A DNA stretch of 64,000 bases from Streptomyces luteolifulvus (GTDB lineage: Bacteria; Actinomycetota; Actinomycetes; Streptomycetales; Streptomycetaceae): positions 83,706 to 147,705 of the forward strand of contig NZ_VZRB01000022.1 in assembly GCF_008806595.1 (NCBI RefSeq), in the 5' to 3' direction. Shown here in pieces: positions 36,149 through 45,044 of this stretch. Position 1 is the first letter of the stretch; each line of letters starts with the position of its first letter. The notes under the pieces are model-generated. The model did not search any database. It had not been told where the DNA came from and saw nothing but the letters and a program-made list of their open reading frames with translations. Position numbers and translations under genes: made by a program.

Positions 36149-37903
36149 TCACGGGAGCATCCAGGCAAGGAGGTTGGACTGAAGGAAGACCAGGGCGCAC
36201 ATGGCCAGCAGGAGCAGCAGACTCCACTTGATGGCGCCCCGGAACAGCTCGGACTCCCGGCCTGCGAGGCCGACCGCGGTGGCGGCGATGGTGAGGTTCT
36301 GCGGGCTGATCATCTTGCCGACGACGCCACCGGAGGTGTTGGCGGCGACGAGCAGGGTCGGATCCAGTCCGGCCTTGCCCGCCGCGGCCTGCTGGAGGGT
36401 GGCGAACAGTGCGTTGGCCGAGGTGTCCGAACCGGTGACCGCGGTGCCGAGCCAGCCGAGGATCGGGGAGAGGAACGCGAAGGCGGCGCCGGTGCCGGCG
36501 ATCCACGAGCCGATGGTGATGGTCTGCCCGGATTGGTTCATCACATAGGCGAGCGCGAGGACGGCGGCGACGGTGAGGAGAGCCCAGCGCAGCTTGACCA
36601 CCGTGGCGGCGAACTCGCGGGCCGCGGACAGGGGACTCACCCGGTAGACGGCGGCGATCACCACGCCGGAGAGCAGCAGCAGCGTGCCCGGGGACGACAG
36701 CCAGGTGAAGGTGTAGACCGTGGAGGTCGACGGCTGGCCCGCGGCGGTGAGGACGTGTCCGTCGAGTCCCGGCCAGCCGATCTTGAGATCGCTGGCGGCG
36801 AGGAACTCCTTGGCCGGTGTCCACAGCTTGGCCACCGAGAAGACCGCGATCACGATGAGGTACGGCAGGAACGCCATGAAGATGCGGTGCCCGTCGGCGC
36901 GGTCCTCGGCCGTCACTGTGCCGGCGGGGACGGGCCGGGTCCGGGTGTGCGTGCCGGGACCTGTCGGCGCCGGGCCGCCGACGGGCCGGTCATGCTGCGC
37001 TCCGGGGCCGGACGAGCCGCCGGTGGACTGCGCAGATCCGCCCTCGGACCCACCGTCGCCCACCAGGTCGGCCCTGGCCTGGTCGCCACCTTGCGGCTGC
37101 CATACACGGAGGAAGAGCACGACCGCCGCGAGAGCCGCGAGGGAGGCAATGATGTCGGTGAGCTCCACCGAGATGTAGTTGGCGCTGACGAACTGGGCGA
37201 GTGCGAACACCGCGCCGCACACCAGGGCAACCGGCCAGGTCTGCCGCATCCCGCGTCTGCCGTCCACGAGCGCCACCAGCAGCAGCGGCACGAACAGGGC
37301 GATCAGCGGTGTCTGGCGGCCCACGTAGGCGCCGATGTCCGTGTAGGAGATCTTGGTGAGATTGCCGGCCGTGATGATCGGAATCGCGATGGCGCCGAAC
37401 GCGACGGGTGCCGTGTTGGCGACCAGCACGGTGATCGCCGCGCGTACCGGAGCGAGACCCAGCCCGATGAGCATGACACCCGTGATCGCCACGGGAGCAC
37501 CGAATCCGGCCAGCGCCTCCAGCAGCCCGCCGAAACAGAAGGCGATGATCAATGCTTGGATCCGAGGATCGTCGCTGATCAGGCCGAAGGCCCGGCGCAG
37601 ATCCTCGAAGCGACCGCTGACCACGGTGAGTTGGTAGACCCAGATCGCGGTGAGGACGATCCACATGATCGGGAACAGACCGAAGGTCGCGCCTTCGCTC
37701 GCCGACAGCAGCGCGAGATCCGCGGGCATGCCATAGCCGGCCACAGCGACGACGACGGCCACGGCGAGCGATGCCAGGCCGGCCCAGTGGGCTTTCAGCC
37801 GCAGGCCGCCGAGCAGCACGAAGAGGGTGAGCAGCGGCAGGGCGGCTACGAGTGAGGAGAGCGCGAGGCTGTCGGCGACAGGAGAGAGATCGGGTTGATA
37901 CAT
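36149..37903 (-). CDS. lctP: L-lactate permease
   Basis: A 584-residue LctP-family lactate:proton symporter with about 13 membrane helices. Family signatures include LFPIMWIVLTAIWVYQL, GGLLEALAGFGAPVAI, and near the end NTSGGVVGKMISPQNLTIA. A hydrophilic Gly/Ser/Pro-rich loop around residues 285-335 looks like a variable insertion. It heads the operon that continues with lutA, lutB and lutC. Two palindromic GntR-type operators lie upstream, one only about 25 nt before the start codon, so binding there should block the operon. Confidence 0.95.
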   Translation of the reverse strand: MYQPDLSPVADSLALSSLVAALPLLTLFVLLGGLRLKAHWAGLASLAVAVVVAVAGYGMPADLALLSASEGATFGLFPIMWIVLTAIWVYQLTVVSGRFEDLRRAFGLISDDPRIQALIIAFCFGGLLEALAGFGAPVAITGVMLIGLGLAPVRAAITVLVANTAPVAFGAIAIPIITAGNLTKISYTDIGAYVGRQTPLIALFVPLLLVALVDGRRGMRQTWPVALVCGAVFALAQFVSANYISVELTDIIASLAALAAVVLFLRVWQPQGGDQARADLVGDGGSEGGSAQSTGGSSGPGAQHDRPVGGPAPTGPGTHTRTRPVPAGTVTAEDRADGHRIFMAFLPYLIVIAVFSVAKLWTPAKEFLAASDLKIGWPGLDGHVLTAAGQPSTSTVYTFTWLSSPGTLLLLSGVVIAAVYRVSPLSAAREFAATVVKLRWALLTVAAVLALAYVMNQSGQTITIGSWIAGTGAAFAFLSPILGWLGTAVTGSDTSANALFATLQQAAAGKAGLDPTLLVAANTSGGVVGKMISPQNLTIAATAVGLAGRESELFRGAIKWSLLLLLAMCALVFLQSNLLAWMLP

Positions 37904-37926
37904 GGGACCCTCACATCATTGGGGCT

Positions 37927-37937
37927 TGGTCAGACCA
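37927..37937. promoter_or_regulatory. Operator 1 of the lactate locus
   Basis: TGGTCAGACCA, a perfect 5+5 palindrome, matches the TGGTnnnACCA core bound by LldR/FadR-type lactate regulators. It lies about 25 nt upstream of lctP. Confidence 0.75.
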
Positions 37938-38005
37938 TGTCTTGGATAGCTCACCTAAGCAGCCTCCGAAGTCGGCTGTCCAGACGTCTGACGTGACCTT
38001 TTAAC

Positions 38006-38018
38006 TTGGTCTGACCAA
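38006..38018. promoter_or_regulatory. Operator 2 of the lactate locus
   Basis: TTGGTCTGACCAA, a perfect 6+6 palindrome of the same kind as operator 1 and 79 nt from it. It lies about 95 nt upstream of the regulator start. Two sites suggest looping or separate control of each direction. Confidence 0.78.
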
Positions 38019-38111
38019 TCGCTGGACCACTCAAGCTAGGATCAAGTGGAGAACGCAGGGGACTCACCCCGCCCGCAATCATGCGGCCATCCAAGGGTGA
38101 AAGGGCTTTCA

Positions 38112-38870
38112 ATGGCTGAGGCGACCGCGGCCTGGGAGCCGGTACCGCGCTCCCGCACCTTCGAGCTCGTACTGGCCCGGATCGAGGAGCAGATCCTGGC
38201 CGGGAATCTGCGCGTGGGCGACAAGCTGCCACCGGAACGGGAACTGGTCGAACTGCTCGGCGTGAGCCGGGCCGCCGTACGGGAGGCGCTGCGCGTGCTG
38301 GAGGCGCACGGGGTGCTGCGGTCCCGCGTGGGCACCGGATCGAACTCGGGCAGCGTGATCGCCGCCATGCCCAGCCACGGCCTCACCCAGTTGCTGCGGC
38401 TGCACATGGCACTGGCCAACTTCCCGCTCGGCGACGTCGTCGAGGTGCGCGCCACGCTGGAGCGGTCGAGTGCCCGCCTCGCCGCAGAGCGGGCCACCGA
38501 GGACGATCTCGCCCGGATGCGTGAGGACCTCGCGTGCATGGACGCGGCAGGGGTGGCCCGCGAGGAGTTCAACGACTGCGACACCGACTTCCACGTCGCG
38601 ATCGCCGAGGCCGGGGGCAACCGGATGATCGCCGACATGACGATCGCTGTCCGCAACGCGGTGCGGCACACCCTGCTCAGCGCTTTCCACAGCCTCCCGG
38701 ACTGGGAACCTGTCGCAGCCCGGCTGCGCGCGGAACATCACGCCATCTACGACGCCATCGTGGAAGGAGACGCCGAACGGGCCGGTGATCTCGTGGAGTC
38801 GCACATCCGGGGCTTCCACCAGGATGTCGTCCGTACGGCCCTGCAGGCGGCGGACCCGGGGCGGTCGTAG
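38112..38870 (+). CDS. GntR/FadR-family regulator of the lactate operon (LldR/LutR-like)
   Basis: A 252-residue regulator divergent from lctP-lutABC. The winged helix has VLARIEEQILAGNLRVGDKLPPERELVELLGVSRAAVREALRVLE. The FCD domain includes DVVEVRATLERSSARLAAER, DTDFHVAIAEAGGNRM with the metal-binding Asp/His set, and a final HIRGFHQDVV. The ATG at 38112 is preferred, though in-frame GTG starts reach back to 38046. The position, the family and the two palindromes argue that it represses the operon in the absence of lactate and controls its own expression. Confidence 0.92.
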   Translation: MAEATAAWEPVPRSRTFELVLARIEEQILAGNLRVGDKLPPERELVELLGVSRAAVREALRVLEAHGVLRSRVGTGSNSGSVIAAMPSHGLTQLLRLHMALANFPLGDVVEVRATLERSSARLAAERATEDDLARMREDLACMDAAGVAREEFNDCDTDFHVAIAEAGGNRMIADMTIAVRNAVRHTLLSAFHSLPDWEPVAARLRAEHHAIYDAIVEGDAERAGDLVESHIRGFHQDVVRTALQAADPGRS

Positions 38871-38886
38871 CCGGATCTCTTTGGGG

Positions 38887-39690
38887 TCAGCGGGGCTTCT
38901 GGAGCAGGGAGAATCTGGCCCCTTCGGGGTCCGCCACTTCGGCGACGCGCCCGTGGGCGCTGTCCCGGGGCGGCTTGAGGACGTGTCCGCCCAGTTCCTC
39001 GAGCCGGGCGGCCGACTCGTCCGTCTCGGCCACTTCGAAGTACGTCATCCAGTGCGGGCCCCGGTCACGGGCCAGGGCGGTGCCCACGCCGTGGATGCCG
39101 GCGACCGGGCGGCCCCCGATGTGCAGGGTCACGTAGTCGAAGTCGGCGGAGACCACCGCCTCCTCCTCGTGGCCGAACACCGTCTCGTAGAACTTGGCGA
39201 CACTGGTCGTCTCGAAGGTCAGCAGTTCGTTCCAGGCCGGAGTTCCGGGCACGCCCGAGACGGCCGTACCGAGGTGCGCGGCCGCCTGCCAGATGCCGAA
39301 GACCGCGCCGGACGGGTCGGAGCAGATCGCCATGCGTCCCGCCTCGGCGGCGTCGAGGGGGCCCACACCGACCGTGCCGCCGCACAGCCGTACCGTTTCA
39401 GCGGTCAGGTCCACATCGTCCGAGGCGAGGTAGGGGGTCCAGGCGACGGGCAGTTGCCGGTCGGGCGGCAGCTGGCCGATACCCGCCACGTCCTGGCCGT
39501 CGAGCAGCGCCCGCACATAGGGGCCGAGCTGCTGGGGGCCCGGCTGGAACTCCCAGCCGAACAGCGATCCGTAGAACTCCTGGGTCGAGGCCATCCCGTG
39601 CACCATCAGACTCACCCAGCAGGGTGTGCCGGGCGTGTGCCGGGCGTGCGTGTGGCCGTTCAGGCCGGCCGACCGCCGTCCCTCGGTCAT
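38887..39690 (-). CDS. VOC (glyoxalase-fold) family protein, two-domain
   Basis: A 267-residue protein with two tandem vicinal-oxygen-chelate modules. The first has PCWVSLMVHGMASTQEFYGSLFGWEF and the second AWNELLTFETTSVAKFYETVFG, each ending in a DPSGAVFGIWQ or DPEGARFSLLQ strand. Such proteins range from metalloenzymes to drug-binding resistance proteins, and closely similar Streptomyces proteins are annotated only as hydroxylase or glyoxalase-like. The metal site is not clear, so function is open. ATG 39690 has an AGAGAG ribosome site. Confidence 0.87.
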   Translation of the reverse strand: MTEGRRSAGLNGHTHARHTPGTPCWVSLMVHGMASTQEFYGSLFGWEFQPGPQQLGPYVRALLDGQDVAGIGQLPPDRQLPVAWTPYLASDDVDLTAETVRLCGGTVGVGPLDAAEAGRMAICSDPSGAVFGIWQAAAHLGTAVSGVPGTPAWNELLTFETTSVAKFYETVFGHEEEAVVSADFDYVTLHIGGRPVAGIHGVGTALARDRGPHWMTYFEVAETDESAARLEELGGHVLKPPRDSAHGRVAEVADPEGARFSLLQKPR

Positions 39691-39990
39691 CGCCACTCTC
39701 TCTTCTCGGCCCCTCACCGTGGCCGTGTTGCGTCCGCTCTCCGGACCCCGAGCAGATGCTCGCACCACCCGCGGTGCCGCGCGCTCCGGGCGCGCCGCAG
39801 GTGTGCTGGGCCCATGGCCGGAGAATGCCCCGTGTGCGGCCGCTCGTCCGTTTCCGTGCGATGGCCGACGGGTGTCGTTCGGCTGTACAGCACGTGCCCG
39901 ATCCCGTACGCCTCGTGATCGGTGCTGTCCGGCCGAGCACAGTAGCCGGACATGGACGATGCGGCCACCCCGTGCGCAAGGATGGTGGCC
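39691..39990. promoter_or_regulatory. Divergent promoter region, no gene
   Basis: About 300 nt between the VOC gene and the divergent sulfurtransferase. I see no gene, strong hairpin or clear -10/-35 pair. Both promoters must lie here. Confidence 0.3.
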
Positions 39991-40842
39991 ATGAACGCCA
40001 TCATCTCCGCATCCCGACTCGCGAGCGACCTGGGCGAGGGGACGCCGCCGGTGCTGCTCGACGTCCGCTGGCAGCTCAGCGTGGCCAGGGCGGCCGGTGA
40101 GCCGCCCTTCGACGGCCGGGCCGAGTACGAAGCAGGGCACATCCCCGGCGCCGTCTTCGTCGACCTGGACAGGGAACTGGCCTCCGCGGCCGGGCCCCGC
40201 GGCCGGCACCCGCTGCCCGACGTCGCGGAGTTCGGCGCCGCCATGCGCCGGGCGGGCGTGTCGTCCGGGACGCCGGTGGTCGTGTACGACGGCGGGCAGG
40301 GCTGGGCGGCGGCCCGTGCATGGTGGCTGCTGCGCTGGACGGGTCACCCGAACGTGCGGGTCCTCGACGGCGGGTTGCCGGCCTGGGAGGGCGCGCTGGA
40401 CACCTCCGTACCCGCGCCGGCGGAGGGGGACTTCGAGCCGCAGCCGGGGGCCGTGGGGCTGCTCGATGCGGACGGTGCCGCCGCGCTGGCGCGCTCCGGC
40501 GTGCTGCTCGACGCTCGCGCGGGCGAGCGGTACCGGGGCGAGGTGGAGCCGATCGACCGGGTCGGCGGGCACATTCCGGGGGCCGTGTCCGCGCCCACGA
40601 ACGAGAACGTGGCGGCGGACGGGCGGTTCCTGCCCGCGGAGGAACTGACGGCGCGCTTCAAGGAACTCGGCGCGTCCGGCGGGGCGGACGTCGGTGTGTA
40701 CTGCGGTTCCGGCGTCTCCGGCGCGCACGAGGTGCTGGCGCTCGCGGTGGCCGGGATTCCGGCCGCGCTGTACGTGGGGTCGTGGTCCGAGTGGTCCTCG
40801 GATCCGGAGCGGCCGGTCGCGGTGGGACCGGATCCGCAGTAG
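39991..40842 (+). CDS. Thiosulfate/3-mercaptopyruvate sulfurtransferase (two rhodanese domains)
   Basis: A 283-residue tandem rhodanese. The first, inactive domain has PVLLDVRWQL and VVVYDGGQGWAAARAWWLLRW. The second carries the catalytic Cys in VYCGSGVSGAHEVLALAVAG. The CGSGV(S/T) loop favours mercaptopyruvate or thiosulfate as sulfur donor. The ATG at 39991 has AAGGA 8 nt upstream. Upstream in-frame starts at 39952 and 39982 are less likely. It is cytoplasmic and probably serves cyanide detoxification, sulfur transfer or cysteine breakdown. It converges with sepH across a long terminator. Confidence 0.92.
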   Translation: MNAIISASRLASDLGEGTPPVLLDVRWQLSVARAAGEPPFDGRAEYEAGHIPGAVFVDLDRELASAAGPRGRHPLPDVAEFGAAMRRAGVSSGTPVVVYDGGQGWAAARAWWLLRWTGHPNVRVLDGGLPAWEGALDTSVPAPAEGDFEPQPGAVGLLDADGAAALARSGVLLDARAGERYRGEVEPIDRVGGHIPGAVSAPTNENVAADGRFLPAEELTARFKELGASGGADVGVYCGSGVSGAHEVLALAVAGIPAALYVGSWSEWSSDPERPVAVGPDPQ

Positions 40843-40857
40843 CCGTTGCCCGCACGA

Positions 40858-40895
40858 CGAGAGGGCCCGCTGCCGACCGGCAGCGGGCCCTCTCG
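40858..40895. terminator. Very strong bidirectional terminator
   Basis: Perfect 18-bp arms (CGAGAGGGCCCGCTGCCG and its complement) enclose a 2-nt loop between the convergent sulfurtransferase and sepH genes. Confidence 0.92.
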
Positions 40896-40906
40896 CGCGA
40901 AGCCGG

Positions 40907-41947
40907 CTACTCCTGCTTCTTGCGCCGTGTGCCGAACACGATCTCGTCCCAGCTCGGGACCGCCGCGCGGCGGCCCGGGCGGACGCCGTCCGCCTCGGCC
41001 TGGCGGTCGGTCGCGCCGATGAGGCGGTCACGGTGGCTGCCGACGGAGCGCGGCATCAGAACGTCCGCGTACGCCGAACCGGCCGAGGCCGCGGGTGCCG
41101 GGGGTTCCTCCGCCTCCACCTCGGCGGCGGGCTCCTCCGGGACGGGGGGGTCCGCCGGGCGCTCCGGGACCACCAGGTCGCCGCGGAAGCTGGGCACGGC
41201 CTCCAACAGGCTGGTCAGCGAGTCCCGTTCGCCCGTGCTCTCCTCGGCGGGTTCCGGGGACGGCGACGGCAGGACGGGCCGCTCCTGGCGCTCCAGGGCG
41301 CGGTCCATCGCCCGGTCGCGCGGCAGCCGTGCGATGCGCGGTACGAAGGGAAAGCTGGGCTCCGGCGCGGCGAGGTCGTCGGACTCGCCGATCAGCGACC
41401 GTGCTTCGGCGTCGACGGCCTGGACGAGCCGCCGGGGCGGGTCGTAGGTCCAGCTCGCCGAGTGCGGTTCGCCCGCGACCCGGTAGACCAGCAGGACCTC
41501 CCAGGTGCCGTCGTCGCGGCGCCAGGAGTCCCACTGGACGCTGTCCTTCTCGGCGCCGCGCAGCAACAGCCGCTCCTGGACCGCCTCGCCGAGCTGGGGT
41601 CCGGCGTTCTCGCCGGGCCGGCGGACCGGGGTCTTGCGGGCCCGCTCGGCCATGAAGGCGCGCTCGGCCAGCACGGGGCCCTCGAAGCGCCGTACGCGGT
41701 CGACGGGGATACCGGCGAGCTGGGCGACCTCTTCCGCGGTCGCACCCGCGCGTATCCGCGCCTGGATGTCCCGGGGGCGGAGATGGCTCTCCACCTCGAT
41801 CTCGATCTGGCCGAGGCGGGGACGGTCGCCGCGGACGGCGGCGCGCAGACGCTCGTCAATCGGAAGCGTGTACTCCGTGCTGTCCGCAGCCTTCAGCACC
41901 AGCCGTGTGCCGTCATTCGAGACGGCCACGACACGCAGTTCGGGCAT
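40907..41947 (-). CDS. sepH: Cell division protein SepH (DUF3071)
   Basis: A 346-residue actinobacterial division protein that binds FtsZ and promotes Z-ring assembly during sporulation and vegetative septation, as known for Streptomyces SepH. The conserved N-terminal domain begins MPELRVVAVSNDGTRLVLKA and includes the helix-turn-helix-like ATAEEVAQLAGIPVDRVRRFEGPVLAERAF and the WDSWRRDDGTWEVLLVY core. A long disordered Pro/Glu-rich middle leads to a conserved C-terminal tip (VPSWDEIVFGTRRKKQE). The ATG at 41947 follows GGGAGG. The longer frame to 42034 lacks conservation at its start. Confidence 0.93.
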   Translation of the reverse strand: MPELRVVAVSNDGTRLVLKAADSTEYTLPIDERLRAAVRGDRPRLGQIEIEVESHLRPRDIQARIRAGATAEEVAQLAGIPVDRVRRFEGPVLAERAFMAERARKTPVRRPGENAGPQLGEAVQERLLLRGAEKDSVQWDSWRRDDGTWEVLLVYRVAGEPHSASWTYDPPRRLVQAVDAEARSLIGESDDLAAPEPSFPFVPRIARLPRDRAMDRALERQERPVLPSPSPEPAEESTGERDSLTSLLEAVPSFRGDLVVPERPADPPVPEEPAAEVEAEEPPAPAASAGSAYADVLMPRSVGSHRDRLIGATDRQAEADGVRPGRRAAVPSWDEIVFGTRRKKQE

Positions 41948-42342
41948 GGGGACCTCCCGGGTGGTGCCTGCCGACGTCACGTGCGTCGCTGCTTCCGCTA
42001 GTCGAGTGTGGCCTGCCCGGGTGCAGCCTGCCACAACCTTGCCGAGTTGCCCGGCGTGTCGGGCGCGGGCCCTGGATCGCCGTTATGGCACGGTTACCTA
42101 TTCGCAACGCTAAGTGACCAGTTACGTCACCCTGTGCAACTAGCCCCCTCCTGGCGTTCCTTGAAGGCCGCGGACGCCCAGGCGGGAGACCGGACCCAGG
42201 GCTCGCAACAGTACTCCATTTGGGCCACGTGCGTGGATTGGCACGCCGCCCGACTTCTTGCAAGAGGCCGTACCCGGCCGCCTCCGGCGGGGTGTTCGAG
42301 ATCTTGAAAGTGGCGTACTTCACGCAATCGCCGGAAAGGGAA
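41948..42342. other. Gap upstream of sepH, no gene assigned
   Basis: This 395-nt gap lies between the stop of the FAD oxidase gene and the sepH start, both on the minus strand. Short open frames exist but overlap each other in several phases, and none is convincing. The middle is less GC-rich. A near-palindrome GTGGCGTACTTCAC sits at 42310-42323, and ATTCGCAACGCTAAGTGACC lies near 42090-42120. It must contain the sepH promoter. Confidence 0.35.
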
Positions 42343-43671
42343 CTACGCCCCCAACACCCTCCGCAAGTAGTCGTTCTGGAACAGCCGGTCGGGGTCCAGC
42401 CGGTCCCGCAGCGCGGTGAACTCACCGAATCGCGGATACACCCGGGCGAAGTACTCGGCGTCCCGGGTGTGCACCTTGCCCCAGTGCGGCCGGCCCTCGT
42501 GCGCGGTGAAGATGCGTTCGGCGGCGGTGAAGTACGCCTGATAGGGGGTGCCCTTGAACATGTGGACGGCTATGTACGCGCTGTCGCGGCCCGATGCCGT
42601 GGACAGGGTGATGTCGTCGGCGGGTGCGGTGCGCACCTCCACCGGGAAGCTGACCCGGAGACCGGATCGGTCGACCATGGCCTTCAGTTCACGCAGCGTC
42701 TCGGTGACGGCCCCGCGCGGGACGGCGTACTCCATCTCCATGAAGCGCACCCGGCGCGGTGAGGTGAAGACCTTGTAGGGGATGTCGGTGTACGTCCGCG
42801 CGGACAGGGCCTTGCTGGAGATCTGAGCGATCGTCGGGACGGCCGCGGGCGCCGCGCGGCCGACCCACTGGGCCACCTGGAAGACGCCGTTGGAGAGGAA
42901 CTCGTCCTCGAACCAGCCCGCCAGCTGCCCCACCGGCTGCTCCGGGCCCGCGCTGCGGTTGTTGCGCTTGGTGTTGGTGCTGTCGGTGTGCGGGAACCAG
43001 TAGAACTCGAAGTGCTCGTTCTCGGCCCACAGTTCGTCGAACTCGGCGAGGACCCTGTCGAAGGGCATCGGCTCCTCGCGGGCCGTCAGCAGGAAGACCG
43101 GCTCCACGGCGAACGTGATCGCGGTGACGATGCCGAGGGCGCCGAGGCCGATCCGGGCGGCCGCGAACACCGCGCGCTCTTCTTCGGTCCCCTTCTCCGA
43201 GCAGGTGAGGACGCTGCCGTCCGCCGTGACCAGTTCCAGTGCCGTGATCTGGGCGGCGATGGATCCCGACTCGCGGCCCGTGCCGTGGGTGCCGGTGCTG
43301 GTGGCCCCCGAGACCGTCTGCTCCATGATGTCGCCCATGTTGGTGAGCGACAGGCCCTCGCGCGCGAGCGCCATGTTGAGTCTCTTGAGCTGGGTGCCGG
43401 CGCCCACAGTGACCGTGCCGGCTTCACGGTCGATGTGCCGGATGCCGCTCAACAGTTGAGGGCGGATCAATACACCGTCGGTGGCGGCGATCGCCGTGAA
43501 GGAGTGCCCCGAGCCGACGGCCTTGACCTTCAGACCGTCCTCGGCGGCCCTCCGTACGGCTGCGGAGAGTTCCTCGACCGAGGCGGGAGCGACCACCCGC
43601 GCGGGGCGGGCCGCGACGTTGCCTCCCCAGTTACGCCACGTGCCGTTCTTCCCGCTCGCTGTGCTGCTCAA
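42343..43671 (-). CDS. D-arabinono-1,4-lactone oxidase-type FAD enzyme
   Basis: A 442-residue flavoenzyme of the VAO/ALO group. The FAD-binding domain has VVAPASVEELSAAVRRAAEDGL, and VGSGHSFTAIAATDGVLI with the His that anchors FAD in relatives. The THGTGRESGSIAAQI loop follows. The C-terminal ALO domain ends with HWGKVHTRDAEYFARVYPRF and a DPDRLFQNDYLRR tip. It would oxidise an aldonolactone or alditol, producing hydrogen peroxide. It starts at TTG 43671, inside the end of the MFS gene, with GGGAGG 6 nt upstream. The genes overlap by 41 nt and must be co-expressed. Confidence 0.88.
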   Translation of the reverse strand: MSSTASGKNGTWRNWGGNVAARPARVVAPASVEELSAAVRRAAEDGLKVKAVGSGHSFTAIAATDGVLIRPQLLSGIRHIDREAGTVTVGAGTQLKRLNMALAREGLSLTNMGDIMEQTVSGATSTGTHGTGRESGSIAAQITALELVTADGSVLTCSEKGTEEERAVFAAARIGLGALGIVTAITFAVEPVFLLTAREEPMPFDRVLAEFDELWAENEHFEFYWFPHTDSTNTKRNNRSAGPEQPVGQLAGWFEDEFLSNGVFQVAQWVGRAAPAAVPTIAQISSKALSARTYTDIPYKVFTSPRRVRFMEMEYAVPRGAVTETLRELKAMVDRSGLRVSFPVEVRTAPADDITLSTASGRDSAYIAVHMFKGTPYQAYFTAAERIFTAHEGRPHWGKVHTRDAEYFARVYPRFGEFTALRDRLDPDRLFQNDYLRRVLGA

Positions 43672-44869
43672 CGGTGCCTCCCCGACGCGGAGCCGGCTTG
43701 CTGAGCCGGCGGTACCCGAGGAAACCGACCGCGACCGCGACGGCCCCGGACGCCGCCGGAACCCCGTACCCGGCGCGCGCGCCGGCCGCGTCGATCACCC
43801 AGCCGGCCACGGAGGAGCCGAGCGCGACCCCCACCGCGAGCCCCGTGCTCACCCAGGTCATGCCCTCGGTCAGCTGCGCGCGTGGTACGTGCTTTTCGAT
43901 GAGGGACATCGTCGTGATCATCGTGGGTGCGATGGACAGACCCGCAGCGAACAGCGCCACGGCCAGAAACGGCAAGTTTCCGACCAGTAGGAGGGGGATC
44001 ATACTCACGGCCATCGCACATACGCCCAGCAACCAGCGAGGTTCGGGCGCCCCCTTGAAGTGCAGCAGCCCGAACACGATCCCCGCCGTGCAGGAGCCGG
44101 CCGCGTACAGCGCGAGCACGACGCTCGCGGCGGCCTTGTGGCCCTGCTCGTCGGCGAAGGCCACCGTGACCACGTCGACCGCACCGAAGATCGCGCCGGT
44201 CGCCACGAAGGTGGCCACCAGGACCTGGAGACCCGGTGAGCGCAGCGCGGTGCCGCCGCTGTGGTGCTCGCGGGGGTGCGGGGCGGGTTCCGTGGCCCGC
44301 TGTGCGGTCAGCCAGAAGACGCCCACGGCCAGGAAGCAGGCGGCGAGCAGCGGACCCGCCTCCGGGAACCAGGCCGTCGACAGCCCGATGGAGATGATCG
44401 GCCCGAAGATGAAGCAGACCTCGTCGACCACGGACTCGAAGGAGTACGCGGTGTGCAGCTGCGGCGTTCCCCGGTACAGGGCGGCCCAGCGGGCGCGGAT
44501 CATCGCACCCAGGCTCGGTACGGAGCCGATGCCGGCGGCGCACACGAACAGCACCCAGTCCTGCCATCCGTAGTGCGCGGCGAACAGCAGTCCGGCCGCC
44601 GAGACGAGCGCGAAGAGCGTCGCGGGGCGCAGCACGCGCCGCTGCCCGTACAGATCCACCAGCCGGGATATCTGCGGGCCGATCGCCGCGGCGGAGAGGG
44701 CGATGGTGGCCGACAGGACACCGGCCAGCCCGTACCGTCCGGTCAACTGGGAGACCATCGTGACCACGCCGATGCCCATCATCGACAGCGGCATCCGGCC
44801 GACGAAGCCCGCGGCGGAGAAGCCCTTTGAGCCTGGAGCGGCGAACAGGGCGCGGTAGGGACTGGGCAC
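43631..44869 (-). CDS. MFS transporter
   Basis: A 412-residue major facilitator with twelve predicted helices. It contains the MFS loop DLYGQRRVLRP between helices 2 and 3 and a central hydrophilic loop at HPREHHSGGTALRS. No substrate signature is evident. It belongs to the large group of Streptomyces efflux-type permeases. The GTG at 44869 follows GGAGAC. The last 41 nt overlap the FAD oxidase gene, so transporter and oxidase are probably one functional unit. It is divergent from ferrochelatase. Confidence 0.87.
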   Translation of the reverse strand: MPSPYRALFAAPGSKGFSAAGFVGRMPLSMMGIGVVTMVSQLTGRYGLAGVLSATIALSAAAIGPQISRLVDLYGQRRVLRPATLFALVSAAGLLFAAHYGWQDWVLFVCAAGIGSVPSLGAMIRARWAALYRGTPQLHTAYSFESVVDEVCFIFGPIISIGLSTAWFPEAGPLLAACFLAVGVFWLTAQRATEPAPHPREHHSGGTALRSPGLQVLVATFVATGAIFGAVDVVTVAFADEQGHKAAASVVLALYAAGSCTAGIVFGLLHFKGAPEPRWLLGVCAMAVSMIPLLLVGNLPFLAVALFAAGLSIAPTMITTMSLIEKHVPRAQLTEGMTWVSTGLAVGVALGSSVAGWVIDAAGARAGYGVPAASGAVAVAVGFLGYRRLSKPAPRRGGTVEQHSEREERHVA

Positions 44870-45031
44870 GTCGGTCTCCGGTCGGGCGTGGGAAGTGGCG
44901 GCCGGCAGTCTCCGTAAGGCGTGAATGCGGCTGATACAGCTTACGAGTTAGGTGACCCTTAGCGCACCCCCGTATGCGGTCCGGGATTCCGGTCCGTCAC
45001 CCCGCGGTTTCCCGGCTGTCAGTGCCGGGTG

Positions 45032-45037
45032 GCAGGA
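45032..45037 (+). promoter_or_regulatory. -10-like element of a probable leaderless ferrochelatase transcript
   Basis: CAGGAT lies 7 nt before the ferrochelatase ATG, and no ribosome site precedes that ATG. Confidence 0.4.
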
Positions 45038-45044
45038 TCGACTC

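Noticed and set aside
36113..36152. GTG 36152 as the lutA start
   Set aside because: It overlaps the lctP stop neatly but lacks a ribosome site. ATG 36113 has GGAGAAGG at good distance.
42127..42327. 66-residue minus-strand frame before sepH
   Set aside because: No ribosome site, competing frames in other phases, and no recognisable family.
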